Source of the DNA: Lacunisphaera limnophila
GTDB taxonomy: Bacteria > Verrucomicrobiota > Verrucomicrobiia > Opitutales > Opitutaceae
Direction: 5' to 3'
Assembly: GCF_001746835.1 (NCBI RefSeq)
Contig: NZ_CP016094.1
Location: 2,480,001-2,544,000, forward strand
Length of the DNA: 64,000 bases
Shown here: positions 7,798 to 16,270 of the stretch, in pieces
Numbering within the stretch: the stretch's first letter is position 1
Layout of the letters: each line of letters starts with the position of its first letter
Translations under genes and position numbers: made by a program
Notes under the pieces: generated by a model
Databases searched by the model: none
Told to the model about the DNA's origin: nothing
Seen by the model: only the letters and a program-made list of their open reading frames with translations

Positions 7798-9810
7798 ATG
7801 AAAGCGTTTCTCAGCGGTATAGGTCTGCGCTTCTGGGTGACGGTTTGCGCCTACGTGGCAGTGCTCACTGTATCCTTCTACCTGGCCTATGAGCTGCGCT
7901 TTGATTTTGCCTTGCCGGCGGAATTCCAGGTGGAGCGACTGCGATTGCTCCCCTACGCAGTGGCGGTGAAATTTCTGGGCCTGGTCCTGCTCCGGCAGAT
8001 GGGCAGCATGCTGCGTTACTTCAGCATCCCGGATTTGATCCGCGTCACCACGGCGATGGCGGTGAGCAGCGCCCTCTTGATTGCCCCGCGCTTGCTCGGC
8101 CAGGCCGATTACGTGTTTCCGCGGGGCGTGCTCTTGATCGACCTGCTGCTGAGCGTGGTGGGGCTCTGTGCCTTCCGGATCGGACTGCGGGTTTATCAGG
8201 AACGAGGCATTGCGGGGCAAGCGGGCGCGGGTCACCGCGTCCAGGAAATCGTCATCGTCGGAGCCGGCGACACCGGGGCGTCCCTGGCCAAGGAGCTCCT
8301 CTCCAAGCCGGCGCGCGGTCTGAAGCCCGTGGCCTTTCTGGACGACGACCCGGACAAGCGGGGGCGCTTGGTGCACGGCATCCCCGTGCTCGGTCGACCG
8401 GATGATTTCAGCCGCGACCGGTTTCCGGAAGTCCACACCGTGGTCGTGGCCATGCCCTCCGCAGCGCAGCGGCGGGTGAAGGAGATCGTGCTCCGGCTCG
8501 TGCAACTTGGCTGCAAGGTGGAGATCATTCCCGCCATCGAGGACCTCGCTTCAGGTCGGGCCAAGGCGAGCCACCTCCGGGCGGTTGAGGTGGAGGATCT
8601 GTTGGGGCGCGACGCGGTCTCGCTTGATACCACTGCGATCCGCCGGTTTGTGGAGAATAAGGTCGTCATGGTCACCGGAGCCGGCGGGAGCATCGGCGCC
8701 GAGTTGTGCCGCCAGATCGCCCGGCTGAATCCCCAGCGGTTGCTCATGGTGGAGCAATCGGAGGTCAGCCTTTTCCAGATTGAGCAGGAAATGAACGAAC
8801 TCGGCATGGGTGCGATCTCCACCCCCCTGGTAGGCAGCATCCTCGATCAGGTCCGCATGAACGACATCTTTTCCCGCTTTCGTCCCCAGGTGGTCTTCCA
8901 CGCCGCAGCCCACAAGCATGTCTACATGATGGAGCGGCAGCCCTCGGAAGCCGTCCGGAACAACAGCATCGGCACCCGCCTGCTGGGTGAGATCGCCGCG
9001 GCCTTCAAGACGGAGGCCTTTGTCCTGATATCCACCGACAAGGCCATCAATCCCACCAATGTCATGGGCGCGAGCAAGCGGCTGGCAGAAATCCATCTTC
9101 AGGCCCTGCAAGCCCGGTTGCTGAAGGCGGAGGCCGGGGCACAGCGGGCGGAGGTGATGACCGTCCAATCGGCGCCCGTCACACGCGAGGCCGGGTTCGC
9201 CGTCGCGGCCAAATCAGGCCCGAGGCGGGAGCCGGTTCGTGCCGGCAGCGGTGATCTGGGCCCGGCCGGTGAAGCGGTCTCAACCAAGTTCATGGCCGTG
9301 CGCTTCGGGAATGTGCTCGGTTCTTCGGGCAGCGTGGTGCCCATTTTTAGAAAGCAGATAGCCGCCGGGGGGCCGGTCACGGTCACGCATCCCGATGTCA
9401 CCCGATATTTCATGACGATCCCCGAAGCGGTTGGACTGGTCATGCAGGCTGCGGTCATGGGCAAGGGCGGGGAGATCTTCGTCCTGGATATGGGGCAACC
9501 GGTCAAAATTGCGGATCTGGCCAGACAGATGATCGAGCTGAGTGGTCTCGCCGTCGGTGATGATATCGAAATCAAGTTCACCGGGCTGAAGCCCGGGGAG
9601 AAATTATACGAGGAATTGCAGCATCAGGACGAACGGCATCTGCCGACCGAGCACCCGCGGGTCATGCGTTTTGTTCCCAGCGGCGACGCCACAGCCGCCA
9701 GCGCCCAGGCCATCGATCAACTCGAGCCGATCCTCTACACGGTCAGCCCCAATCCGATCAAGGAGCAGATCAAGAGCATCATCCCCGAATATACTCCCTA
9801 TTTGGAGTAG
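7798..9810 (+). CDS. WbpM/FlaA1-type membrane NDP-sugar 4,6-dehydratase
   Basis: The 670-residue protein has N-terminal membrane helices (about 1-125), a CoA-binding-like Rossmann domain (IVIVGAGDTG near 150) and a C-terminal extended SDR domain with VTGAGGSIG near 291 and LISTDKAINPTNVMGASK near 410-427. The SDR tyrosine is replaced by methionine (M423, with K427), the hallmark of WbpM/FlaA1 4,6-dehydratases, which make UDP-4-keto-6-deoxy-GlcNAc-type sugars. VRFGNVLGSSGSV and the C-terminal GEKLYEEL also match. Residues about 442-494 form an Ala/Gly-rich insertion not usual at this place. An in-frame start exists at 7708, but ATG 7798 begins at the expected N-terminus. Confidence 0.9.
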   Translation: MKAFLSGIGLRFWVTVCAYVAVLTVSFYLAYELRFDFALPAEFQVERLRLLPYAVAVKFLGLVLLRQMGSMLRYFSIPDLIRVTTAMAVSSALLIAPRLLGQADYVFPRGVLLIDLLLSVVGLCAFRIGLRVYQERGIAGQAGAGHRVQEIVIVGAGDTGASLAKELLSKPARGLKPVAFLDDDPDKRGRLVHGIPVLGRPDDFSRDRFPEVHTVVVAMPSAAQRRVKEIVLRLVQLGCKVEIIPAIEDLASGRAKASHLRAVEVEDLLGRDAVSLDTTAIRRFVENKVVMVTGAGGSIGAELCRQIARLNPQRLLMVEQSEVSLFQIEQEMNELGMGAISTPLVGSILDQVRMNDIFSRFRPQVVFHAAAHKHVYMMERQPSEAVRNNSIGTRLLGEIAAAFKTEAFVLISTDKAINPTNVMGASKRLAEIHLQALQARLLKAEAGAQRAEVMTVQSAPVTREAGFAVAAKSGPRREPVRAGSGDLGPAGEAVSTKFMAVRFGNVLGSSGSVVPIFRKQIAAGGPVTVTHPDVTRYFMTIPEAVGLVMQAAVMGKGGEIFVLDMGQPVKIADLARQMIELSGLAVGDDIEIKFTGLKPGEKLYEELQHQDERHLPTEHPRVMRFVPSGDATAASAQAIDQLEPILYTVSPNPIKEQIKSIIPEYTPYLE

Positions 9811-9877
9811 CTTCACCGGACCGCGTGACCCGGCCAACCGACGTGGCCTACCCCCGTCACCGGCCTTGGCTTGGGGG

Positions 9878-10693
9878 CTAAAGCACGTCCGCGAAGCCGC
9901 CCCGCAGGCGCTGGAAGAGGGTGGCCCCGAGCAGGCAGGCAACCGTGCCGAACGCGTAGAGGTATCCCAAGTGCCGCAGGTTCAGCGGCCGGTCCCAGAA
10001 GACCAGGCCGCGCGCGGCTTCGATCGTCAGTAACAGCGGGTTGAACTTGAGGAAAACCCAGGCATCCGGCGGGATTTTGGCCAAGGGGTAAAACACCGCG
10101 CTGGCGAAGAGCAGGACGAGGGAGGCGAACTGGACAATCTGCGCGACGTCGCGCCAGAAGACCCCCAGTGCACCCAGTCCCAGGGCGAGGCCGTAGGCGG
10201 CCAGCAGCACCGGCAGGAGCAGCACCGGCAGCCAGAGCACGCCGGCGTGCAGGGGCACCCCGGTGAGGAGCGCACCGATCAGCACGAGGCCCAGGGTAAT
10301 CAGGAAGTGCAGGGCGGCCGAACCCACGCAGGCGGCGGGCAGGATCTCCAGCGGGAAAACCACCTTCTTGACGAAATTGGGGCTGTTGAGGATCAGGCTG
10401 GGGGCCACGGCCAGCACTTCCGCGATGAAATGATGGATCGCGAGGCCGAGGAAGATGACCAACGCGTATTCCACCCGCGATTCGGCCACGTCTGCCGGCT
10501 TGAACCGGCCGCCGAAGATATAACCAAAGACCAACACATACAGGCCGAGCAGCAGCAAAGGATTCAGAAACGACCAGATGAGGCCCAGATGGCTGCCTTT
10601 GTGGCGCAGTTCGACGTTGCGCAGGGTGAACTGCCGCAGGAGTTCGCGATGCTGCCACAGGCTGGTGACAGAGGCGGGGAGGCGGCTGAGCAT
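9878..10693 (-). CDS. ABC-2 type polysaccharide exporter permease (Wzm/KpsM-like)
   Basis: The 271-residue inner-membrane protein has the ABC-2 export permease pattern: the cytoplasmic lead-in RELLRQFTLRNVELRHKGS, then LGLIWSFLNPLLLLGLY and about six membrane helices. NSPNFVKKVVFPLEILP is the typical loop after helix 3. It would move lipid-linked or reducing-end-modified glycan across the inner membrane. ATG at 10693 was chosen over the longer open frame to 10795, whose extra residues are unlike the family. Its ATPase partner (Wzt/KpsT) is not in this window, and the gene points against both neighbours. Confidence 0.88.
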   Translation of the reverse strand: MLSRLPASVTSLWQHRELLRQFTLRNVELRHKGSHLGLIWSFLNPLLLLGLYVLVFGYIFGGRFKPADVAESRVEYALVIFLGLAIHHFIAEVLAVAPSLILNSPNFVKKVVFPLEILPAACVGSAALHFLITLGLVLIGALLTGVPLHAGVLWLPVLLLPVLLAAYGLALGLGALGVFWRDVAQIVQFASLVLLFASAVFYPLAKIPPDAWVFLKFNPLLLTIEAARGLVFWDRPLNLRHLGYLYAFGTVACLLGATLFQRLRGGFADVL

Positions 10694-10821
10694 GGTGACA
10701 GCTTTAAGTGATCCCAGGTCACCGCAGTCAAAGCCATTCATCCCGCGGACTTGGGAAGTTCTCCAGTGATTTACTGGTTGCCAAGGCACTTGCATTGCGG
10801 CGACCTGTCACCTCATATCCC

Positions 10822-12174
10822 ATGAAAAATCCGAGACGTTTGGTTGGTGCGGTATTGTGCGCGTTGGGTCTGTGGCAAGGCATGCACGCACAGGACGTGG
10901 TGACGCCGGAAATGGTCCTGCCCCAGCTGGATGCGATCCTGAAGCGAGCCGTCGCCCAGTCGCCGCGCATGATCAGCCGCGCGGTGGACCTCGAAATCGC
11001 CGAAAATGACTTGATTGCGTCTCGCGCCGGCCTGTTGCCCTCCGTGGGCGGCAACTATTCCTTCAACAAGGCCCGGGACAAGCGGGGTGACCTCGCCGGC
11101 CGGCTGGATGTGGACAAGGTTTACTACAACTTCTCCCTGAACCAGCCCCTGTTCCACTGGGGCGAACGCCGCAACTCCGCCCGCATCGGCCAGATCCGCG
11201 AGACCATCGCCCAAGGCCAGTACCGGGACGGCTACCGGCTCTACGCGCAGGAATTGCGCAGCCTCTATTTTTCGATGATCCTCGGCAAACTGCGCGCCAA
11301 GCGGGCCGCGTTCCAGCTCGAGTACAACAACCGCCTGCTCCAGCAGGGCGAGGAACGCCTCGCCAAGAAGGTGATCTCCGAGGCCCTGATCTTCGGCATC
11401 CGCATCGAGGCGGAGCGGGCTGCCATCAGCGCCGAGCGCGCGATCTTCGACTATGAAAACATCAAGGCCTCCTTCAGCCGCCTGACCGGCGAGCCGGCGC
11501 CCAGCGATGAGTCGATCCCTGATTCCATCCCCGCGCTCCCGCCCCAAACGACCGGGATTCAGAACGTGCTGGCCAGCTATCTGGCCCAGGCGGAAATCCC
11601 CTCGGTCGAGGCGGTGAACTTCCGGCATTCCCTGGCCATTGAAAAACTGAATCTCGCCAACCAGAAGACCCGCCTGCGCCCCAAGTTCAACCTGGTGCTC
11701 GGTATCTCCCAGGACGAGCAGAGCTACAGCCTCAATGTCGCCCAGAAATACCAGGTGAACTCCCAGTACGTCGGCATCTCCGCCAACTGGACCGTGTTCG
11801 ATGGTTTCAGCGCGCGCTCCGGGGTGCGCAGCGCCCTCGCCAAAATCCGCCAGCTCGAGGGTGATTACAAGGTCCTCAGCGACCGCATCGCTCAGCAGGC
11901 CCAGACGCAGGCCCGGCTGGCCGGCTTCCACGCCCGCTACGCCTCCATCAACGACCGCCTCCTGGATTCCAGCCAGAACAACCTCATTTCCGTGAAGGAA
12001 CAGTTTGCCCGTGGCGTCATTGCCCAGGAGGACGTCAGCGTCGTGCAACTCGGGCTTTTCGACCACCAGATCAACGCCTACTCGACCCGGGCCGACTACT
12101 ACAGCCAGGTGTCTGAATTCCTCGGCACCGTGGCCCAGGATCCGGTGCTCGCCAACCTGCCCCTCAACAAATGA
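10822..12174 (+). CDS. TolC-family outer-membrane efflux protein
   Basis: The 450-residue protein starts with a signal peptide (MKNPRRLVGAVLCALGLWQGMHA). Its two-fold repeated, Gln/Ala/Leu-rich helices and short strands are typical of the OEP family; SLNQPLFHWG and NWTVFDGF are the two beta-strand 'PLF/TVFDG' signatures. It would form the outer-membrane channel of the export machine encoded downstream. Its stop overlaps the next start (ATGA), so translation is coupled. Confidence 0.88.
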   Translation: MKNPRRLVGAVLCALGLWQGMHAQDVVTPEMVLPQLDAILKRAVAQSPRMISRAVDLEIAENDLIASRAGLLPSVGGNYSFNKARDKRGDLAGRLDVDKVYYNFSLNQPLFHWGERRNSARIGQIRETIAQGQYRDGYRLYAQELRSLYFSMILGKLRAKRAAFQLEYNNRLLQQGEERLAKKVISEALIFGIRIEAERAAISAERAIFDYENIKASFSRLTGEPAPSDESIPDSIPALPPQTTGIQNVLASYLAQAEIPSVEAVNFRHSLAIEKLNLANQKTRLRPKFNLVLGISQDEQSYSLNVAQKYQVNSQYVGISANWTVFDGFSARSGVRSALAKIRQLEGDYKVLSDRIAQQAQTQARLAGFHARYASINDRLLDSSQNNLISVKEQFARGVIAQEDVSVVQLGLFDHQINAYSTRADYYSQVSEFLGTVAQDPVLANLPLNK

Positions 12175-13310
12175 GCACGCCTGCCGCCCCAACCAGCCGC
12201 CGGTGGCTCTGGCGCGCCCTCGTGCTCGGCGCCGTCGCCGCCGGTCTCTGGTATGTTTTCTCTGTCGTGCTCCGCCCCGTCGCGGTCGTCGCCGCGGCCA
12301 AGCCGGGCCGGGCCATCAACGCCGTGCCCGGCAGCGTCGAGGTCAAGGCCGAGTACCTCATGGAGCTCAAGAGCGAGGTCGGCGGTCGCATCGTCGCCTC
12401 CGTCCTCGACCCGGGTCGCCCCGTGGCGAAGGACGAGGTCCTCGTCCAGCTCGACACCGGTGACGCCGACCTCGAGATCGAGCGCATCACCAACGAGGTC
12501 GCCGCCGCCCGCCGCCGCCAGGAAGTCGGCTCGACCCTCCGCGCCGAGGTCGAGAACAAGCGCGACAGCCTCGCCGAGATGGAGCGCGCCGTGAAGGCCG
12601 GCGCCAAGCCGCTCGCCGATTTTGAGAAGGAGCAGCGCCTCTACCAGCAGCTCGTCCAGCGCATGGACCTTGACGAGGTCAATCTGCGCCTGGCCCTCGA
12701 GAATTTTGAGAACGCCCTCCGCGCCAAGCAGCGCGAGAAGGCCAAGATGACCATCGTGGCCCCCACCGACGGCGTGATCTCTGAGGTCAGCCTCGCCGCC
12801 CGCGTCGGCGACCTCATCGGCCGCGACAACGTCATCGCCACGCTCATCTCCAGCAGCCGCGCCGTCGAGGCCAAGATCAGCGAGGAAAACTTCGCCGGCC
12901 TCAAGCTGGGCCAGAAGGCCTCGGTCCGCTTCCTCGGCTATGGCAACAAGAGCTTCCCCGCCACCATCACCAAGATCCTGCCGACGGCCAACCCCGAGAC
13001 CCAGCGCTACACCGTGCATCTGGCAGTCGACCTGGAGGTCGACAAACTCGTGCCCGGCCTCACGGGCGAGGTCACCATCGTGATCGGCCAGCGCGAGGGC
13101 GCAGCCGTCATCCCCCGCCGCGCGCTCCGCGGCAGCGAGGTTTTTGTCGTGACCGACGGCCGCATCGAGCTGCGCAAGGTCGAGCTCGGCTACGTCTCCA
13201 ACACCGACGTCGAAATCCTCTCTGGCCTCGCGCTCGGCGACCTCGTCATCGTGGAGGAGCTGGATCTTTACCGCCCGGGCAGCCGCGTGCGGACGAAGCT
13301 GCTCCAGTAA
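12171..13310 (+). CDS. Membrane-fusion (HlyD/MacA-type) periplasmic adaptor
   Basis: The 379-residue protein has one N-terminal membrane anchor (about 11-32), a biotinyl-lipoyl half-motif (SEVGGRIVASVLDPGRPV near 65), a long coiled-coil hairpin (about 95-195), the second lipoyl half (IVAPTDGVISEV) and a beta-barrel domain with GLTGEVTIVIGQR. It would link the TolC channel to the inner-membrane ABC transporter. It overlaps the TolC gene by 4 bases and lies 24 bases before the permease gene. Confidence 0.88.
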   Translation: MSTPAAPTSRRWLWRALVLGAVAAGLWYVFSVVLRPVAVVAAAKPGRAINAVPGSVEVKAEYLMELKSEVGGRIVASVLDPGRPVAKDEVLVQLDTGDADLEIERITNEVAAARRRQEVGSTLRAEVENKRDSLAEMERAVKAGAKPLADFEKEQRLYQQLVQRMDLDEVNLRLALENFENALRAKQREKAKMTIVAPTDGVISEVSLAARVGDLIGRDNVIATLISSSRAVEAKISEENFAGLKLGQKASVRFLGYGNKSFPATITKILPTANPETQRYTVHLAVDLEVDKLVPGLTGEVTIVIGQREGAAVIPRRALRGSEVFVVTDGRIELRKVELGYVSNTDVEILSGLALGDLVIVEELDLYRPGSRVRTKLLQ

Positions 13311-13334
13311 CCGGCCCGCCCGCCGTCCCGAGTG

Positions 13335-14585
13335 ATGTCCCCGACGCTGCGCATCGCCTTCCGGTTCCTCACGGCCAAGAAACGGGCCATGCTGATGAGC
13401 CTCTCCTGCATCGTGCTGGGGGTCGGCCTCTTCGTCGTCACCCAGGCCACCACCAGCGGCTTCGAGGATTTCTTCATCAAGACCATCCTCGGCACGAACG
13501 GGGCGATCCGCATCGAGGACAAGTTCCAGGACACCCTGCGTTCCATGGAGGCCGGCGGCGACGGCAGCGGGTCAACCTTTCAGATCCGGCAGAAGGAAGG
13601 CCGCAAGTACATCGAGGGCGTGGAAGAGCCGAAGCTGCTCATCGACGCCCTGCGCGCCTTCCGCAACGTCTCCGGCATCTCGGAGGTCGTCACCGGCGGG
13701 GCCGTCCTGCGCAGCGCCTTCAAGAGCGACTCGGTCAAGATCTACGGCATCGTGTTCGACAACCACATCCTGGTCTCCCAACTCGGCCAACAGATCATCC
13801 AGGGCCAGCCCGAGGACTTCCGCAAGGCCGCGACCGGCGCGCTCATCGGCAAGGACATCGCCGACCGCCTCCAACTCGCAACGGGCGACTCCTTCATCAT
13901 CGAGGCCGCCGGCCAGGCCCGGCGCTACCGGGTCTCCGGCATCTACCAGACTGGCGTAAGCGACATCGACAAGGAGCGCGTCTACTTGCACCTCCCCGAA
14001 GCCCGCTCTCAGCTCAAGAAGACGACCGGCGCCAGTTTCATCCAGGTCAGCCTCTACGACCACAACCGCGCGAAGGAAGACGCGGCCCAGATGGAGGAGG
14101 TCCTGCGCCACAGTGCCCGCAGCTGGCAGGTGCGCGAAAAAAGCTGGCTCGAAACCTTCCGCGCCCTCGGCGTCTCGTCCGCCATCACGGTCTCAGTTTT
14201 CTCGCTGATCGCCGGTCTGGCCATGTTTAACACCCTGGCCATGATCGTGATGGAGAAAACCAAGGAAATCGCGATCCTGCGCTCCATGGGCTACACCCGG
14301 GAGGATATCTCCCAGATATTCCTGTGGCAGGCCGGCATCGTCCTCGGCATCGGTTCCGTGATCGGTTGCATCGTCGGCGCCAGCCTCACCTACGCGGTGT
14401 CGCGGATCCCGCTGTCGATCACGGGCATTTTCCGGACGGACCACTTCATCGTAGCGCCATCACCCTGGCATTACGTGGCGGCGGTCCTGACCGCGGTCGT
14501 CATGGTGATGGTGGCCTCGCTCGTCCCGGCCCGCCGCGCGGCGCGCCTGGAGCCGGGTGACATCATCCGGGGGACCTCGACATGA
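13335..14585 (+). CDS. FtsX/LolC-like ABC transporter permease
   Basis: The 416-residue protein has the MacB/LolC layout: one N-terminal helix (about 18-40), a large periplasmic domain (about 45-275), then three C-terminal helices. KTKEIAILRSMGYTREDI is the cytoplasmic coupling helix. Such permeases drive mechanotransmission from ATP hydrolysis to a periplasmic adaptor rather than forming a classic channel. The substrate is unknown. ATG 13335 directly follows an in-frame GTG (13332). Its end overlaps the ATPase start by 4 bases. Confidence 0.88.
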   Translation: MSPTLRIAFRFLTAKKRAMLMSLSCIVLGVGLFVVTQATTSGFEDFFIKTILGTNGAIRIEDKFQDTLRSMEAGGDGSGSTFQIRQKEGRKYIEGVEEPKLLIDALRAFRNVSGISEVVTGGAVLRSAFKSDSVKIYGIVFDNHILVSQLGQQIIQGQPEDFRKAATGALIGKDIADRLQLATGDSFIIEAAGQARRYRVSGIYQTGVSDIDKERVYLHLPEARSQLKKTTGASFIQVSLYDHNRAKEDAAQMEEVLRHSARSWQVREKSWLETFRALGVSSAITVSVFSLIAGLAMFNTLAMIVMEKTKEIAILRSMGYTREDISQIFLWQAGIVLGIGSVIGCIVGASLTYAVSRIPLSITGIFRTDHFIVAPSPWHYVAAVLTAVVMVMVASLVPARRAARLEPGDIIRGTST

Positions 14586-15283
14586 GCGCACCCACGCAAC
14601 CGCACACCGGTCTCGCCCTGCGCTGCGAGAAACTCCACCGCTACCTCGGGCAGGGGGAGGGGAGAGTACACGTCCTCCGCGGGGTGTCCTTCGAGGCCAA
14701 GCGCGGGCATGTCACGGCCATCGTCGGCCCTTCCGGCTGCGGCAAGAGCACGCTCCTCTACCTGCTGGGTTTGCTCGACCAGCCCGATGGCGGCTCCATC
14801 TGGATTCGCGACCGGCTGATGTCCAACAGCGGCGACCTGGATCGCACCGCCGCGCGCGGCGAGCACATCGGGTTTGTCTTCCAGTTTCACTTCCTGATGC
14901 AGGAGTTCTCGGCCCTCGACAACGTGATGATGCCCATGCGCAAGCTGGGCCGCCTGTCCGAGCCCGAGATGGAGGCCCGCGCCCGCAGTTTGCTCGGCGA
15001 TGTCGGCCTGGGCGAAAAGGCCCACCGCCTCGGCACCCAGCTCTCCGGCGGTGAGCAGCAGCGCGTGGCCATCGCCCGGGCGCTGGCCAACCAGCCGGCC
15101 ATCATCCTGGCCGATGAGCCCACCGGTAACCTCGACGTCCGCAATTCCGGCCTGATTTTCGACCTCCTGACCCGGCTGGCCAAGGAAAACGGCCAGGCCG
15201 TGGTCCTGGTGACCCACAATCCCGACATCGCCAACCGCTGCGATGAGATCAAGCCGATGCGGGACGGCGAATTTGTCGTCTGA
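14582..15283 (+). CDS. ABC transporter ATPase (LolD/MacB type)
   Basis: The 233-residue nucleotide-binding protein has Walker A GPSGCGKST at about 50-58, the Q-loop in FVFQFHFLM, signature LSGGEQQR, Walker [10 protein letters not shown] and the switch histidine in VTHN. It pairs with the FtsX-like permease just upstream. The four overlapping or closely spaced genes form a complete tripartite exporter operon. Confidence 0.92.
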   Translation: MSAPTQPHTGLALRCEKLHRYLGQGEGRVHVLRGVSFEAKRGHVTAIVGPSGCGKSTLLYLLGLLDQPDGGSIWIRDRLMSNSGDLDRTAARGEHIGFVFQFHFLMQEFSALDNVMMPMRKLGRLSEPEMEARARSLLGDVGLGEKAHRLGTQLSGGEQQRVAIARALANQPAIILADEPTGNLDVRNSGLIFDLLTRLAKENGQAVVLVTHNPDIANRCDEIKPMRDGEFVV

Positions 15284-15405
15284 GCCGGGGTTCCACCCCG
15301 CCCAGACCTCACGGGCGGCGATCCGCCGTAACTTGCCCCGGGCAGTGAAATCCGACCCGGGCCCCGGTCGCCACGCGGTTTCGGGCGCCCCCGTCCGTTA
15401 CGATT

Positions 15406-15423
15406 AGCAACGCATCCGTTGCT
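15406..15423. promoter_or_regulatory. Perfect 7-bp inverted repeat, possible operator
   Basis: AGCAACG (15406-15412) and CGTTGCT (15417-15423) are exact reverse complements around a 4-base CATC spacer. It lies just upstream of the AT-rich stretch in the act leader. No T run follows, so a protein-binding site or a small RNA hairpin is more likely than a terminator. Confidence 0.35.
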
Positions 15424-15556
15424 CATGTTGGCGCTAATATTGAAACTCCGGGGGGTTGGGGTGGAAATTTTGTTTTACATTACACCCACGCCTTCTTTGC
15501 TCTGAAGGAACTTTTTACCGCACACCAATCGCTAGCCTGAATTCTTCGCTCAATTT

Positions 15557-15579
15557 AAGGGATCGCTGGTCGATCCCTT
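15557..15579 (+). promoter_or_regulatory. Hairpin in the act operon leader (attenuator-like)
   Basis: AAGGGATCG (15557-15565) and CGATCCCTT (15571-15579) form a perfect 9-bp stem with a 5-base loop, followed by CTGTTTTCC. It sits 31 bases before the actA ATG. The modest T run could make it a weak intrinsic terminator or attenuator, or it could stabilise the 5' end of the message. Confidence 0.45.
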
Positions 15580-15610
15580 CTGTTTTCCGCCGGATTCCAG
15601 ACTGACGCAC

Positions 15611-16270
15611 ATGTCCAAGATCTTCCCGAAATCCGCCAACGCGCTGCCCCTGCAGATCCTGATTTTCCTCGGTATCCTGGGTGGTGTCGCGGCGGCAGGC
15701 ATCACCTACTACGCCACTCCGGCCTATCTGCGCGTCGGCTACGCCCCGGTTCAGCCGGTGCCGTTCGACCACAGCCTGCACGCCGGCCAGCTCGGCCTCG
15801 ACTGCCGTTACTGCCACACTTCCGTCGAGAAGTCCGGCACCTCCAGCGTCCCCGCGGCCCAGACCTGCATGAATTGCCACAGCGCGATCAAGGCCCAGAG
15901 CCCGCTGCTGGAGCCCGTCCGCCAGAGCTACCAGACCGGCGACCCGGTGCCGTGGGTCAAGATCCACGCCACGCCCGACTACGTCTACTTCAACCACTCC
16001 GTCCACGTGAACCGCGGCGTCAGCTGCGTCGAGTGCCACGGCAAGGTGAATGAGATGCAGGTCGTCCAGCATGACCAGCCGCACAGCATGAGCTGGTGTC
16101 TGGACTGCCACCGCGACCCCGCCGCCCGCGTCCGCGCCCCCGAGGACGTCTTCAATCTCGATTCCCTCCGTTTGGCCGACCAAGGCCCCGAGGGACTTAA
16201 GAAAGCCAAGGATTTCGTCGAACACGCCAAGATCATGCCGCCGCAGAGCTGCTCCGGTTGCCATCGCTGA
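15611..16270 (+). CDS. actA: Alternative Complex III subunit ActA, pentaheme cytochrome c
   Basis: The 219-residue membrane-anchored cytochrome has one N-terminal helix (about 11-35) and five CxxCH heme sites: C65-H69, C86-H90, C139-H143, C163-H167 and C214-H218. The last lies one residue from the C-terminus. This matches ActA, the pentaheme subunit of the quinol:cytochrome c oxidoreductase ACIII. It passes electrons on the periplasmic side from the ActB iron-sulfur clusters to the monoheme acceptor. It is the first gene of the operon, and its stop overlaps the actB start (TGATG). Confidence 0.95.
   Translation: MSKIFPKSANALPLQILIFLGILGGVAAAGITYYATPAYLRVGYAPVQPVPFDHSLHAGQLGLDCRYCHTSVEKSGTSSVPAAQTCMNCHSAIKAQSPLLEPVRQSYQTGDPVPWVKIHATPDYVYFNHSVHVNRGVSCVECHGKVNEMQVVQHDQPHSMSWCLDCHRDPAARVRAPEDVFNLDSLRLADQGPEGLKKAKDFVEHAKIMPPQSCSGCHR

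Larger units (their letters stand above)
15284..15610 (+). other. Non-coding leader/promoter region of the act operon
   Basis: This 327-base gap has no convincing gene. Its middle is AT-richer than its surroundings (for example TAATAT at 15435-15440 and TTTTACATTACA near 15473-15484), so it probably holds the promoter of the 11-kb respiratory operon; I could not fix -35/-10 boxes with confidence. Two inverted repeats within it are listed separately. Confidence 0.55.
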
